Positions 50,500 to 61,675 of a stretch of DNA of 64,000 bases are shown one piece after another. Source of the stretch: Aradus depressus (Eukaryota > Arthropoda > Insecta > Hemiptera > Aradidae); NCBI GenBank assembly GCA_963662175.1, contig OY759215.1, positions 47,385,213 to 47,449,212 of the forward strand. Reading direction: 5' to 3'. Both the position numbers and the translations under genes were made by a program. Position 1 is the first letter of the stretch. Each line of letters opens with the position of its first letter. The notes beneath the pieces are model-generated. The model was not told where the DNA came from and made no database searches. It saw only the letters and a program-made list of their open reading frames with translations.

Positions 50500-51362
50500 A
50501 ATGGAAACTCATCTGGTCAATATATAATAGGTTAGAGGGCGCCGGTAGCTCAGTGGTATGCGTGCTTGACTTCTGAGCTCAAGGTTGTGGGTTCGTAGCC
50601 CGACCGAGGCCCTTAGTTTATTTTATCTGGGAGGTAAAATAAACACCTATAATAGGTTAGGTTAGGTTTTATGACTCATGCCCGGGCTTTAACTACGAGG
50701 TCATATCGCCTACTACCAGAGCGCTCTTTCGTCACTCTGGTGGACATGAGCCCGACTCTACTGCGGGAGTCCTGAATTTTGCCTACCCTAAATTTTTATT
50801 CACGTAGGGCAGAGGTCTTTAACGAGTACCTGACATCGTACAGGCTCGGGACCATCGCTTATCGTCCCATCCGAAGGACGGCGTGCTTAAGTTTATTTTA
50901 CCTCTCAGATAAAATAAACTAAGGGCCTCGGTCGGGTTTCGAACCCACGTTCTTGAGCTCAGAATGCAAGCACGCATACCACTGAGCTACCGGCGCCCTC
51001 CAATATATAATATATATACTACGTGTTTTGATTTCATATTTTTATGTGCAATTGAAGTTTGTAGTTTACGAATTGATTGCATTAACGAACCGATCTGATC
51101 TGTTGAAGTACGTATTGTTGTTGAGCTTTTTTGCTAGTAAAAGAAATATAGGTACTTACACTGTACATTTTGTTTATTTCTCTTTCTTAAATTACTTACA
51201 TGGTACATGTGTGCATATACATGAGCATAGAGTGACTGTATGTTACTTCTGCTTATAAAAATATTTTGATAGTATTATCGATAGTTTTTAAACTATCGAT
51301 ATCCTTGATATTCTAAAATTATCTATACTATCGATATCACCATCTATAGTTTGACACCCCTA
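50500..51362 (+). mobile_element. hAT transposon remnant, copy 2 (3' half), split by a SINE
   Basis: ATGGAAACTCATCTGGTCAA and, beyond the SINE, TTATGTGCAATTGAAGTTTG, TTAACGAACCGATCTGATC, GAGCATAGAGTGACTGTATG and the terminus GACACCCCTA match 31380-31733. The 5' half with the BED finger is absent. A 471-bp SINE-derived insert occupies 50530-51000. Confidence 0.85.
50530..51000 (-). mobile_element. SINE insertion with an inverted extra head
   Basis: Bounded by CAATATATAATA at 50518-50529 and 51001-51012, a 12-bp target duplication in the hAT remnant. 50653-51000 is a full minus-strand SINE with a TTAGG-type tail (AGGTTAGGTTAGGTTTT) and head GCTACCGGCGCCCTC. 50535-50643 is a plus-strand copy of the head through the TAAAATAAA hairpin. 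ATAATAGGTTAG occurs at both joints (about 50525 and 50645), hinting at template switching during insertion. Confidence 0.88.
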
Positions 51363-51784
51363 GTTATTTCCTTGTTCATAATCTTTTACTACTTAGTGGA
51401 ATTAACCAACTAAAAACTGTCGTCGTAAATTCAAGAGAAAATATATTCCTCTACATTCGTACCTACGTGAATAATCGAACATAACTCGTTTTTCGGGAAG
51501 ATACTCGTAATGATTTCACAACGTTAGCAACATGACGAGTCTCCCTAATTATTTGAGATCATTAATTTTGTCATGCCGAAAAAGTAATCCAGGTGAAGAA
51601 ACAAAGAAAAATTATGTCATTTGAGTTTCTTTTTTAACGTTTCACGTCAATTCAGGTCAGAAAATGACATAACAGTGACCAAACCTCGTAAAGCAGACCA
51701 GAATGGAAGCGGTAGGTAATACTCTTTTAGCCTCTAGGTATTTACCATGAAAATACTAATTTTCATTTTTAATTTCTTGGAAAT
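51363..51784. other. Unassigned DNA
   Basis: Nothing recognised. Confidence 0.35.
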
Positions 51785-52375
51785 ACAATGGAAATAGCTG
51801 AGGAAGTAAAATTGAAGTCCTCTCCCTTTTCTTGGTAAGAAATTCAAAAAATCTTAATTTGTGTGAGCCCAAACTTACGTATTTTCATAACTTAACTTTT
51901 TTTTGTAAATTTAACCGTCTCCGAATTGGAGAATTATTCCGAATTATTATACGGAGAAAAAGGGGGTCTTTAGAAAGTTCGATCCGAAGTTTTCAACGGA
52001 ATTTTTTTATTTTCTTACCTCCCTATTCAAAATATGAAATAAAAAATTTCTTTCTGTCTGTGTGTGTTTCTGTGAACACGATAACTCCCGTTGAAATGAT
52101 TGTATTGACACGAAATTTCATATGTGGATTCAAAACTCTATAAAGACAACACTTATTAATTTTCAGCGGAATCGATGGATGAGAAGTGGGGATCAGAGGG
52201 GGCTCAATTAAAATACCATTAACTGCCGATGTAATGTTTGTATCGACATGAAATTTCGAATTTAAAGTCAATACCAATTGAGGACCTGTTGAGTTTCAGC
52301 AAAATCCACAGAACAAAAGGGAGGCTTTAGTGTAGGGGGCTCAACTCCAAAACGCTCTTCTGGGGAAGTACATTA
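51785..52375 (-). repeat. Modular dispersed repeat, block 15
   Basis: Inverted modules include ATAGCTGAGGAAGTAAAAT, TCTGTGAACACGATAACTCC, TATGTGGATTCAAAACTC, TTTTCAGCGGAATCGATGG and CATTAACTGCCGATGTAATG. Confidence 0.65.
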
Positions 52376-52419
52376 CAAAGAGATTATAATTATCCTGAGC
52401 GGGAGTTGAGTGGACTAAG

Positions 52420-52803
52420 GTGGTGAAGAGAGCTGGTGAGAACGTCATCGTAGCCCGACTACTGTTTGTCTTATTAATTATACTTTTTTATAGTCACAGT
52501 TACTGTGGGGCAATTCTCTTTCAAATAACAGTTCCCATGCATCGCGACCATGACACGACCCAGGGTCACGAAGAGAAGCTGCCTCTTCGTCAGAAACCGC
52601 TCGTCACAACAAACGCTTCTGAGGATCACTCTTGTAACCTTCAGCGTGAGAGCGGACCTGCAGTCAGTCAGCCTTATACGGATCACGATGTTTTAGGCAA
52701 CAAATGGAACTATAAACTACTCTTTAGAAAAGTTGAGCCATTTCAAAATAAAAGACCCACGAAGAGAAAGAACAAAAAAAAAAAAAAAAAAAATGAAAGA
52801 TAA
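52420..52803 (+). other. 127-codon open frame of unknown status
   Basis: The product starts MVKRAGENVIVARLLFVLLI, so a signal anchor is possible. A polar middle follows, and the end (KRKNKKKKKKNER) is encoded by a genomic poly-A run at 52769-52793. There is no known domain. It may be chance, or the 3' end of an old retrocopy in front of an A-tail. I do not claim a gene. Confidence 0.2.
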
Positions 52804-52935
52804 AGCAAAGATGTTACGAAATTTGTGAACAGTTGTGGCAACAAACAACCATAAGAGACAGACAATAACTTCATAATTAGTACAACAAAACGTATATTTT
52901 AAAGATTTCGTACTTGAAACCTATATATAATTAGC

Positions 52936-53244
52936 GGAGGACACAGGTAGCTCAGAAGTAGTGTGCTAGTCTACTGAGCTCAAGATCGCGGGTTCAAAAC
53001 TCAGCCGAGGTCCTTAGTTTTTATCTAGGGATTGAAAAAACCATGACACGCCGTCCGGATGGGACGTTAAGCGATGGTCCCGAGCCTGTGCCCCGGTACT
53101 CGTTAAAGATTCCCTAGGTGAATAAACCTAGGTAGGCAAAATTTATGACTCCCACAGTAGAGTCGGGCTCATGTTGACGAGACTGAAGGAAGAGCGCTCT
53201 GGTAGTAGGCTATTTGACCTTGTAGTTAAAGCCTGGGTATGAGA
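52936..53244 (+). mobile_element. tRNA-derived SINE, second subfamily, with probable target duplication
   Basis: The head is ACAGGTAGCTCAGAAGTAG then CTACTGAGCTCAAGATCG with B-box GGGTTCAAAACTC. Then GTTTTTATCTAGGGATTG and AAAAAACC, GGATGGGACGTTAAGCGATG, GTAGAGTCGGGCTCATG, GAGCGCTCTGGTAGTAGG and GGGTATGAGA. The flanks CTATATATAATTAGC (52921) and CTATAGAATTAGC (53245) look like one duplication with a 2-bp indel. Confidence 0.85.
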
Positions 53245-53481
53245 CTATAGAATTAGCAGGTTGCCAATCATCCAAAACACCCGATTTCGATCCTTTCCTC
53301 CTTTTCATAAGCTTGTATCTCGTTTTTGGCCACAATATTCCGAAGTTATAAATATGAGCTTTTATATTTGGGAAACTTCCATCGTAGATGGCTAAGTTCA
53401 TTAAAGGCACAAGGTAAGTCTATAATTATAATAAAACATGACATTTAAACAAATATAACAAATCATATGTGATAGTACGGT
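53245..53481. other. Unassigned DNA
   Basis: Nothing recognised. Confidence 0.35.
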
Positions 53482-53665
53482 GTTGTAGGACAAGATTTCT
53501 CAAAGAAATAAAAGAAGATGTCTTCCCATTGTTTTATTTCCGAGCATAACCGGCTTTAAACACAACTGCGTCATCATTAGTGGCACAACATCCTTACAGT
53601 ATGGAGTGTCACTTTAGACTACAAACTGTACGGGTGATGTGCCACTGATGATGACACAGTTGTGT
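53482..53665. repeat. Inverted pair of PLE-type ends (family D)
   Basis: The left arm (minus) contains the palindrome ACCGGC-type site, CACAACTGCGTCATCATTAG and GGCACAACATC. The right arm (plus) has GGTGATGTGCCACTGATGAT, then GACACAGTTGTGTTGAAC. The right motif is CTGATGA, extra U, helix II ACACA/TGTGT, then GAAC for GAAA. A SINE head fragment truncates the right arm. Confidence 0.65.
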
Positions 53666-53669
53666 TGAA

Positions 53670-53722
53670 CGTTTTGAGCTCAATAGGCTAGCACACTACT
53701 TCTGCGTTACAGGCGCTCTCAA
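53670..53722 (-). mobile_element. SINE head fragment
   Basis: TTTTGAGCTCAATAGGCTAG, CACACTACTTCTGCGTTACAG and GCGCTCTC match the second SINE head in reverse. Confidence 0.6.
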
Positions 53723-53844
53723 AAGTAGATGTAGCGCCACGAGTCAACGGACAACCAAATTAGAACTGCGCAGGCTTACCCCTGTAGTCAACGAGCCTCG
53801 GTCTCTCCTATAATTATCATTTAGATGAACAGAATAAAGATTGC

Positions 53845-54030
53845 AAAACATTTCTCAACTCAAGAACCCCAATAACTTCCAATGTAATGAATGTCGACAC
53901 AAAATGTAGTATCAAGAAACCCCTACGTGACAGATATTGTTTTTTAACCCAAACTGTCGATTGGGTTTAGAGGGAGAGCGGAAACATAATTGTTAATTCA
54001 GGCTGGAGAAGTGCATTGCCGGTGGTTCCC
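53845..54030 (-). repeat. Modular dispersed repeat, block 16
   Basis: CTCAAGAACCCCAATAACTT, AATGTCGACACAAAATGTAG, CAAACTGTCGATTGGGTTTA and GAGGGAGAGCGGAAAC. Confidence 0.6.
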
Positions 54031-55080
54031 TACTTTTTTTTTCTTTGGAAACTGCTTTCCCATTGATCTCAAATAAAATAATTAATTGTTGATTACTACG
54101 ATATGGCTATCAGATAAATAAGTTATCTTTATTTTTTGCCTTGGATGGTAGAACGAAGTGGTACCACGTACCACTGATGAAGAAGTGTCCTTGCGGATGC
54201 TGGGTCTGTGTTTTTCAGCTAGTGCTCAAAGAGTGAGCTCCGACTCAGAATGAGTGGCGTTTTTCCCAACTCCCAGCCAGGCTTCTCTGTCACGTAACAT
54301 ACACAATAAAGATGACCGTTTTATAAAAAGGAACCGTGGACTAAATGTAGGTAGGACGGATCGATTCAGCTCGTTTAACCTCATCCTGTGTTATTCAACT
54401 CAGTTGCTCCTCTTATCTTGGTAACGATGTACTATTCATTTCACAAGTACTGTAGTGAAGGCTAGACATTTAGGGAGCGCCCACATTTGAAAATATCAAA
54501 TGTATTATCCATTCGATGTGATTGTGTAAACAGCAGAATGGCTTGGTTGGTATATGTTTATCAAGACAGTGTATAAAAACAATGGTTATTAGTTTATTAT
54601 ATTATATAGACAGTTTAAGACTCTTTATCTTTAAAAAAGCAAACATTAAAAAATCTATCTTACAATAAACATTTTAAAAAAAAATTAAATTAAAATTAAA
54701 AATAGAGGACAAAAAAATAATAAAGTTAATGAAAAATGAATTAAAGTTGAGATTTTCATATTAAGTTTTTGTTAAATACTTGTACACTTAAGTACAAAGT
54801 GGTTTGACTTAATGTTTATTAATTTGTTTTTATTTAAAGTCATTGTAATATGTATAGGTGTATGTATGTATATGAAAGTATATATATATTTTTTTTTTTT
54901 TTTTTTGCATTTCTCTTGGCTCTATGCATACAAGTAAATGTGCGCATTTATTATAATATTTAGATCTTTAGAAATTTATTAAGCAGTAATATTCTTACTT
55001 TATTATTATATCGAATGTATATTCAAATTGTACCCCAACTCTCTACAATAAGCCTAAATAGGCTTTTTAAAAAAATGACA
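54031..55080. other. Unassigned DNA; AT-rich after 54550
   Basis: 54140-54480 has mixed composition without a domain. 54600-55070 is very AT-rich with a TA repeat and a poly-T run at 54875-54906. Confidence 0.35.
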
Positions 55081-55425
55081 ATGGTTATTGGTTAAGCGCA
55101 AGGCGCACCCTTTTGAAACCAACTAAAAAAAAAAAAAAAAAAAAAAAGTTATTGGTTAAGTATAACAATATTTAATAATGTATAACATTATACAATGGTC
55201 ATACGTTTATTAGAGAGACAACAGGTTATTTCCGATAGTTTAAGGCTGTTTCATGTTAATGGTTTATTGTAGCAATGGTTTTTGGTTTATTATAATAACA
55301 GACATTGGTTATTTTTAACAATGATTATTGGTTTATTGTAACAATATTTATCGTTAATTATAAATACGATTATAGGTTTATTGAAACAATGGGCTATTGA
55401 TTTATTATAAAAATGGTTCTTTCAT
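55081..55425. repeat. Degenerate minisatellite, TGGTTATTGGTTTATTG-like
   Basis: AATGGTTATTGGTTAAG, GCAATGGTTTTTGGTTTATT, CAATGATTATTGGTTTATTG and AAACAATGGGCTATTGATTT recur at irregular spacing of about 25-60 bp. A poly-A run lies at about 55125-55147. Confidence 0.6.
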
Positions 55426-56400
55426 ATGTGTGACGTTCATGTGTAATGACTAATTCGCTATATAATCTATATAGTGGATTAGTTAGTCAGATCGGACGCA
55501 TCTCCTAAATACACAGAGAACATTGGCTGTACCTCCCAACAGCCTATATTCCTTGTATTTTACTCTAGGATTGCGACAGATGGGCATCCCTTTTAGTTGT
55601 TTATGATATGTTTATGTCTCCTAATTTCTCGAAATAGTCTATGGAAAACAAAATTGAATATTGGGACAGTCTGTGTGTTTTATATTTATTTTTATGGACA
55701 TATTTCAGTATTGTATGAAATATTGTCTAAATAAAATTGGGAAAAGGCTTTTGAATGCAATAGTTTAATATTTCTTCGAACCATTAGAACAATTAATTAA
55801 AGCAAGTAATTTACATGCAGTATATTTTTTCTAAGGCCGCGCATTGAATTGTAGTACTAAAAAAAATCGGATCAAGGTTAACGACAACTGTACATAAAGA
55901 CATAAATGCAATGTCATCAACATAGATCTATTTCGTTTTGAACATTTTTTCCAAGGATCGATCAATTAACTCTTCAATGTATTTACGTGAGAAATTAAAA
56001 AAATATATAGGTGTGTTTCAGAATTATTATTATTATTATTTTTTATTCCCCATTCCTTGTCGCTCCTCCAATTTTTGAATTTCCAACTTGATCTTTCTTT
56101 TTTCAAGGACGATTATTGTGTAAAGTTTGAAGGAAATCAGATTTAGCTACAGGAATATCCTGATTTAAATTTCAAACCCTCCCTTGCCTGCCTGACCTAT
56201 TTATAAGAATGGTTCGCATTCAGCAAAATTGTCTTACTTTATAACTTCATTTCTTTATTTTGAGTATTTACAATCATCATAAGTAAACTATGTATAAAAT
56301 AAGTAATTAAATATGTACAGATACATACAAGAATTAAAAGTTAGTTTGTAACTGACTACAATGGGGTAAGCCCATAAGCTGATGCTAAAAACCTAACTTC
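55426..56400. other. Unassigned AT-rich DNA
   Basis: An ATT repeat lies at 56021-56042. No gene. Confidence 0.4.
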
Positions 56401-56404
56401 GATT

Positions 56405-56650
56405 TTTTTTACTCCGAGCTATACAAAGTATATGGAAAGTCACGTAATCGGTCAGAAATTCGATGTTCAATTTCACCGGAATTTCATGTTAATAAATTTG
56501 AATAACTTCCAATATAATGAATTTAACAACAAATAATTTAGTTTGAGGATTCACAAGTATATATCCCAATAGTCAACTATTAAAGTTTAGCTCAATTGGC
56601 CGATTGTTTTTAGAAGTCGAAAGAAAACTTAATTAATTAATTTTTGCACA
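56405..56650 (-). repeat. Modular dispersed repeat, block 17
   Basis: CTCCGAGCTATACAAAGTAT, ACGTAATCGGTCAGAAATTC, TTTCACCGGAATTTCATG and ATTGGCCGATTGTTTTTAG in inverted order. Confidence 0.6.
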
Positions 56651-56734
56651 CTTTTTTTTTTTCATGATTGCATAATATGTTCTAATATAATTTATTAATT
56701 AAGCGATATTACTCACTCGCTTAGTGCTACAAAC

Positions 56735-57002
56735 AATCCCAGGTCTACCTGAGACGAGGTCTGAGACAGAGATACACCGGGCTGAGATGGGTCGGTCCCG
56801 ATGACATCACTCTCCTGCATTTCATGGCACATCTTCCCTCCGACACACTCTGCAGATGTACAAGATGAACCCTCCCTAAGTCGAAACGATTTGATCTACT
56901 CTCCGTTTCCTGTTCCTTGTCACTCACTGACTTATGTAACAGTCACACCAACATACTTCAAATTACGCCTCATTCTTCAACAACTACATGGGGGGGAATA
57001 AC
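56735..57002 (+). pseudogene. Possible LINE C-terminal zinc-finger remnant
   Basis: A plus-strand frame reads RYTGLRWVGPDDITLLHFM then HLPSDTLCRC and stops. A neighbouring frame continues DEPSLSRNDLIYSPFPVP and ends at 56999-57001. The arrangement C-x-C followed by a His/Cys region resembles the end of a LINE ORF2 with a frameshift, but conserved residues are few. Confidence 0.28.
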
Positions 57003-57115
57003 GTAATCATTCCAATTCTTGTATGCATTTTATTTTATTTTTTTCATAGGAGAAATTAGGTGGATAACAGGTTCTCCAAAAGGGTTACCGCTACGAGTGA
57101 AAGTATGTACGTAAA

Positions 57116-57442
57116 AGGGGGATAAACATATAACCCATATAGAAGATCTGTGGGTTTGATAAATGTATGAGCCCGAGCGTAGGTATGAATCCCCAAAAAG
57201 GGGGATAAACATCTAACCCATATAGAAGATTATGCGTATGATAAATTTATGAGCCCGAGCGTAGGTATGAATCCCCAAAAAGGGGGATAAACATCTAACC
57301 CATATAGAAGATTATGCGTATGATAAATGTATGAGCCCGAGCGTAGGTATGAATCCCCAAAAAGGGAGATAAACATCTAACCCATATAGAAGATTATGCG
57401 TATGATAAATGTATGAGCCCGAGCGTAGGTTTGAATTCCCAA
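57116..57442. repeat. 82-bp minisatellite, about four copies
   Basis: AGGGGGATAAACAT begins at 57116, 57199 and 57281, with AGGGAGATAAACAT at 57363. Every unit contains CTAACCCATATAGAAGAT-like sequence and GAGCCCGAGCGTAGGTATGA. Units 2-4 are nearly identical; unit 1 is more diverged. Short ORFs here are artefacts of the repeat. Confidence 0.95.
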
Positions 57443-57564
57443 TAACTAAATTGTTAAACAGACAAACCTCATGAACTTTACAGTAATAATATTACTTTAT
57501 TAATATTCATATTTTGAAGTTAGTAATACAATTATTACTTGATTTTTATAATATTTTACAGATT

Positions 57565-57642
57565 CTAAAATAAAAAGTCTGACCTATCACTGATTTTATT
57601 ATGTATTAGGCGGCAATCGTGGTTGGCTTCTTCGTCTGGCTG
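57565..57642 (-). repeat. PLE-type end, degenerate (related to family B)
   Basis: The minus strand reads CAGACGAAGAAGCC, GATTGCCGCC, AATAAAATCAGTGATAGGTC, AGAC. The last part parallels the PLE end at 29760-29790. The GAAA box is lost (GATT). Confidence 0.4.
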
Positions 57643-57775
57643 CCTCGGGAAAAAAACAAAATTTTTGTAAAAAGGTATAACAATTCTAATGACTGAAAAA
57701 AGTACCAACGCTTTTGATTGACGCTATCTATAATGAATTGTTCTTGAAAAATAAATGAAGTGAATATAAATAAAT

Positions 57776-58047
57776 AAAATATATGTGATGTGGCCATTAC
57801 AGGACTTTCTTATACCAACCACGCTTATAGTTCACTTCCTCTCTCCCACCCCTTCTCAAAATCATTTCATACTGGCTGTGTATAAGAAAGTCACTTTCAG
57901 AAATAAATTGCTTAATGAAACAAAAAAATATCGCGCACATATATTCATATACGCAGTAATTCTAGTAGGAAATGATTTTGACAAGGGGCGGAAGAGAGAG
58001 TGGTTAGTATAAATCCTGTGATGGTCACATCACATTTATATTTTATT
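57776..58047 (+). mobile_element. MITE M1, complete copy
   Basis: The left end AAATATATGTGATGTGGCC and CTTATACCAACCACGC are inverted at the right (GTGGTTAGTATAA, GATGGTCACATCACATTTAT). The middle contains CTTAATGAAACAAAAAAATA. It is 272 bp. Confidence 0.82.
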
Positions 58048-59150
58048 TTCACCTTAAATATAGATTAGAGTATAAGATTACCCGTTTTATTAAATAATAA
58101 AAATAAAAATGGCGATCCCATGAAATTACTCAGATTTAATTGGCTATATTAGAGAGGGCGGGGCCCTATTTCCTGCGATCTTTATTGTGAGATCAACTTC
58201 ACCATGAATGGAGTGTACATTAACTTGATAATGCCGTTATCATTGGTTAGCTCTCTGTGACTGTCATTAGACTCCTATTTCTTGTTCTTCAGTAAATCAG
58301 CAATATCAGTAAATGTCCTTGAAATATAACAAATTGAAGATCATCATTGCCAATGACAGATTGACTACATATTTTCTATTATCAATAATGAAGATAAATA
58401 ATAATAATAATAATAAAAGGATGTCTTTGTTTGAGATGATGTTTCCTACATTTAACGATCTGTATCTAATTTTGAAGGGCGTACATCGTCTTGCGGCTAT
58501 AAACTCGCTGATGGATACAGGCTGACTTAAATATCTCCATGTAATGGTAGCCTTATTTGGTACGTTATGATGTCACAAGATAATTATGAGGAGGTTACCA
58601 GTTCGATCTTTTTCTTCTCCGTTTTTTTTTTTCCTTACAATGACTCTTCTTCACTCCCGATAGCTGTATTTGTTAAAGAAGTCCTTTATATAGAACCCTA
58701 TACAGGCAGGACCACTTTAAGGCGTCCTGAGTATTCACCGATCTTCTGTCATGTTTCCAGAATGTTGGACAATTTATTTCAGGAGCTTTTTTTTAAGGAT
58801 GTGCCGAAATGTCCATTAAAACATGATGAGAAATGTTTAAAGAAACATACGGAAACTGACAGGGTATCTCTGCGTTAGACACTTTGAGACTTTGGTGTAG
58901 TAAACATATTTTTACTCTTGATTTTGAAGTTATACCCTCTATTTTAGACAGAAAAACGTTCTGTAAAAAGGTCAGCTTACATTTAACTAGCAAAACAACA
59001 ACAACATCAACAAAAAACACTTGGTTGAAGTCTCCTCCTCCCTCCTTTGGAGCAACTCTTTTGTCCATGTTGGTATTCCAAAATATATATATTTTTAAAG
59101 TGGATAAATCCATAAATACAAGAGGTTTGTTCCGCCAGTAAATATATTAC
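58048..59150. other. Unassigned DNA
   Basis: An AAT microsatellite lies near 58390. 58567-58878 (+) is a 103-codon frame with no domain. No supported gene. Confidence 0.35.
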
Positions 59151-59291
59151 TGTTGTCATACCTTTCGGTGGAAACCGTCGTCAATGGCTGCTGGTCGATG
59201 TGAAGACATCATCTTCAAGTCACTTCCACACTCTTCACAGTACTCTACCAGCATCCAGTGACGACGGTTTCCACCGAAAGGTATGACAACT
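59151..59291. repeat. Inverted pair with hammerhead-like arms (family H)
   Basis: GTTGTCATACCTTTCGGTGG and AAACCGTCGTCA at the left are inverted at 59250-59290. Each arm reads TGACGA, extra C, helix II GGT-TTCC-ACC, GAAA, GGTATGAC. Core C3 is replaced by T or G in the two arms, so activity is doubtful. The central part contains a short GAAGACATCATCTTC palindrome. Confidence 0.7.
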
Positions 59292-59319
59292 GCCATAACT
59301 ATATATAGCTAGTTATTGC

Positions 59320-59551
59320 GACTCATGCCCGGGCTTTAACCACGCTGTCACATCGCCTACTATTAGAGCTCTCTTTTGATGCTCTGCTGAGCCTGACTCC
59401 TGTCGGAGTCTTAAATTTTGCCTAACCAGGTTTAGTTACTTAGGTTTTTTTTTTACTTTCCAGATAAGAAACCTAAGGGCCTAGGTCGGATCATCTTGAG
59501 CTCAGTAGGCAAGCACGCTATCTCTGAACTACCGGTGCACTCTTTATGAAT
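59320..59551 (-). mobile_element. tRNA-derived SINE, diverged
   Basis: CATGCCCGGGCTTTAACCAC, CATCGCCTACTATTAGAGC, AAATTTTGCCTAACCAGG, AAGAAACCTAAGGGCC, GAGCTCAGTAGGCAAGC and AACTACCGGTGCACTC in reverse order. The head is almost complete. Confidence 0.78.
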
Positions 59552-59689
59552 ATGTATAACTAGCGGGTAAATTGGTTTTCTCGAACTTTAAAAATTTTAT
59601 CTGTTGTTAGGTTTTTAATTTCAATTAGGTAAATACATATATAGAAATTTACATGTTAAATTAAACAAGAGAAGGATTTTATCATTTTA

Positions 59690-60021
59690 TTTATTTATTT
59701 TTTTTTTTGGTTTGTGGCCTTATGGTCTAAGCATATCAGCCATTTATTTACAATGATATGTTATACAACAATATGGTTAACAAAAATGTATCTAAACAAT
59801 GTATCAAGAATTTCTCGGTTTTTGGTTCGCGACACTATTAACTGCACTGTAGTGGGGAGCACCATCTTGTTTTGAATGAGGACACTACATATTTTCACGT
59901 TCTGAGTTGGTAAGTGGACAAGCCAAGAGGAGATGGTTCGCAACCGCTTCTTCTTGCTGTTGGCAGGTACAGTACGGTGATGGAAGAATATGAATCTTGT
60001 GAAGGTGACAAGGGAGCCGAT
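59690..60021 (-). pseudogene. Non-LTR retrotransposon ORF2 C-terminal remnant
   Basis: The minus strand reads HLHKIHILPSPYCTCQQQEE, AVANHLLLACPLTNSE and then a TAG. A neighbouring frame continues IQNKMVLPTTVQLIVSR, NREILDTLFRYIFVNHIVV and ends with TAA. C-x-C followed by H-x4-C (NHLLLAC) is the zinc-finger-like motif found at the C-terminus of many insect LINE ORF2 proteins. A short 3' UTR and an A-rich tail (plus-strand T-run at 59695-59708) follow. There is one frameshift or stop; everything upstream is missing. Confidence 0.65.
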
Positions 60022-61234
60022 TGTGATTTTATTTATATTATTATCATTACTTAACTATTTTTCATTAATTTATCTATTTTATCATTAACTTCTTTTTAAT
60101 TACTATTTTCTACATCATTCTGTCTTATCATTTTGTATATATCACCATTCATACATGTCGTAATCAGTACTCATCACATATATTTAATAAAAATGAAAAT
60201 ATTAGGAAAATTTAATTGAGAAGGAAGACACTAGGGTGACTAGTAGTTTAGAATTAGGTAATTAGGTTATTGACCTATAACAATACAAAGAAATAGTTAT
60301 TACAAGTATAATAAGACTATATGTCATTCTAGGTTGTTTGTGAACAGCTCTGATACCAATTAGAAATACAATTGCGAAATAGGCTTTACAGGTCATGTGC
60401 GAGGTCTTAACAGTTGAACCCGGAGACAGAACTAGGCTTCATATAGGTGAAGTGTCGCCTTTAGAATGGGAGAGAATTGCTGCAATCGTCATTCTTAAAG
60501 TAGTGTATGTCCTGCAGCTGGCCGCGGCAACGGTGGGGGAGTGGTCGGCGACGTGAGACAATGAGATGGCGCAATTGTGGAGCGGAGTCGTGCCAGCCAC
60601 AGCCAAACTAAAGGTCGGACATCTGGTTGGTTGTGCAAACTGGGCCGCATCTCTCGAAACATCAAGACCGCTCTGGGCACGACACTGTCGTGGGTCTGTC
60701 TCTCCTAGGCGACATTCCCCACCCACCCTTCAATTGGGGGCTTTTCACAATAATCTGGTCAGTCTTGCGCATTTGTCCCGTAAACCCAGGCGAAAGGCTA
60801 TCGTATCTCATTGCATGCATTATGTTTGTATATATTATAGCACTGTATACATTTTATAAAAATATATTTTACTTAAGTGTGACGCAAGTCAAAACGCATT
60901 GGTTAAAAAAATAGGGACAACTCAGGGAGGGAAGCATAAAAATATCCGATCGCGATTTTAAAATTATACTCTCTGTCTTTCGACTGTTTATAAACTTACT
61001 TTCAATTCAGTTATTTTATATTTGTTTTTTTTTTTCTCCTTTTTCATTAAGAGTTTTTTAAATTTTCTCTTAGAAAGTAGCATTGTTTTTTTTTTTTTTT
61101 AATTTACTGATTATTTTTGACTGTATTTGTATAAGGGTAATGGTGAAGCAACCTTTCTGTAAAATTGTATTTTCTACAAAAAATAAAATAAAATATTTAA
61201 AAAAAATAAAAATAAAAATATAATCCGTAACATG
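60022..61234. other. Unassigned DNA with a GC-rich block at 60400-60800
   Basis: The 60400-60800 block (for example GCTGGCCGCGGCAACGG) stands out in this AT-rich window and is open on both strands for 60-97 codons. I recognise no domain, repeat copy or splice pattern. It could be an exon or regulatory region of a host gene, or an unfamiliar element. Confidence 0.25.
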
Positions 61235-61465
61235 GTAGTAGGATAGACATAAAAGACGTTGTCGTCCGAGGATTTTATTTTATATCACAACTAAGTCATC
61301 ATCAGTGGCACATCACCCGTGTTCAATTAGACACCACACTACTCTGGTGATGTGCCACTGATGATGAAGCTGTTGCGTTGAAAACCAGTTATGGACAGAA
61401 ATAAAATCATGGGAAGACAACATCTTTTATTTCTATGATATATCTCTTGCCACAACATCTTACTA
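61235..61465. repeat. Inverted pair of PLE-type ends (family D)
   Basis: The right arm (plus) reads CCA, CTGATGA, extra U, a helix II region, GAAA, ACCAGT, TA, TGG: CCA/TGG makes helix I and ACCAGT is close to the ACCGGT palindrome. The left arm (minus) keeps GCCACTGATGATGACTTAG but has lost the GAAA part. Outer flanks AAGACGTTGTCGTCC and GGAAGACAACATCTT are inverted. Confidence 0.68.
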
Positions 61466-61675
61466 TGTGGTAACATATAAGGGTAATAAGATAGGTCAGC
61501 ATCCAACATGACCCTGAGATGAATCTATAACTTAATTTACCCCTTTTTTATTTTTACATTCACCACCTAGTGATGGCAGATAATTTCCGAAATTTAGTTG
61601 TGTTAATTAAATATACTGTTGACTCGATACCACCGTATTACTTATTTAATTAGATATAGTTACTTATTGTAGTTA

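Noticed and set aside
52769..52793. Lys-rich C-terminus as a nuclear localisation signal
   Set aside because: It is encoded by a genomic run of A and is more simply a poly-A tract.
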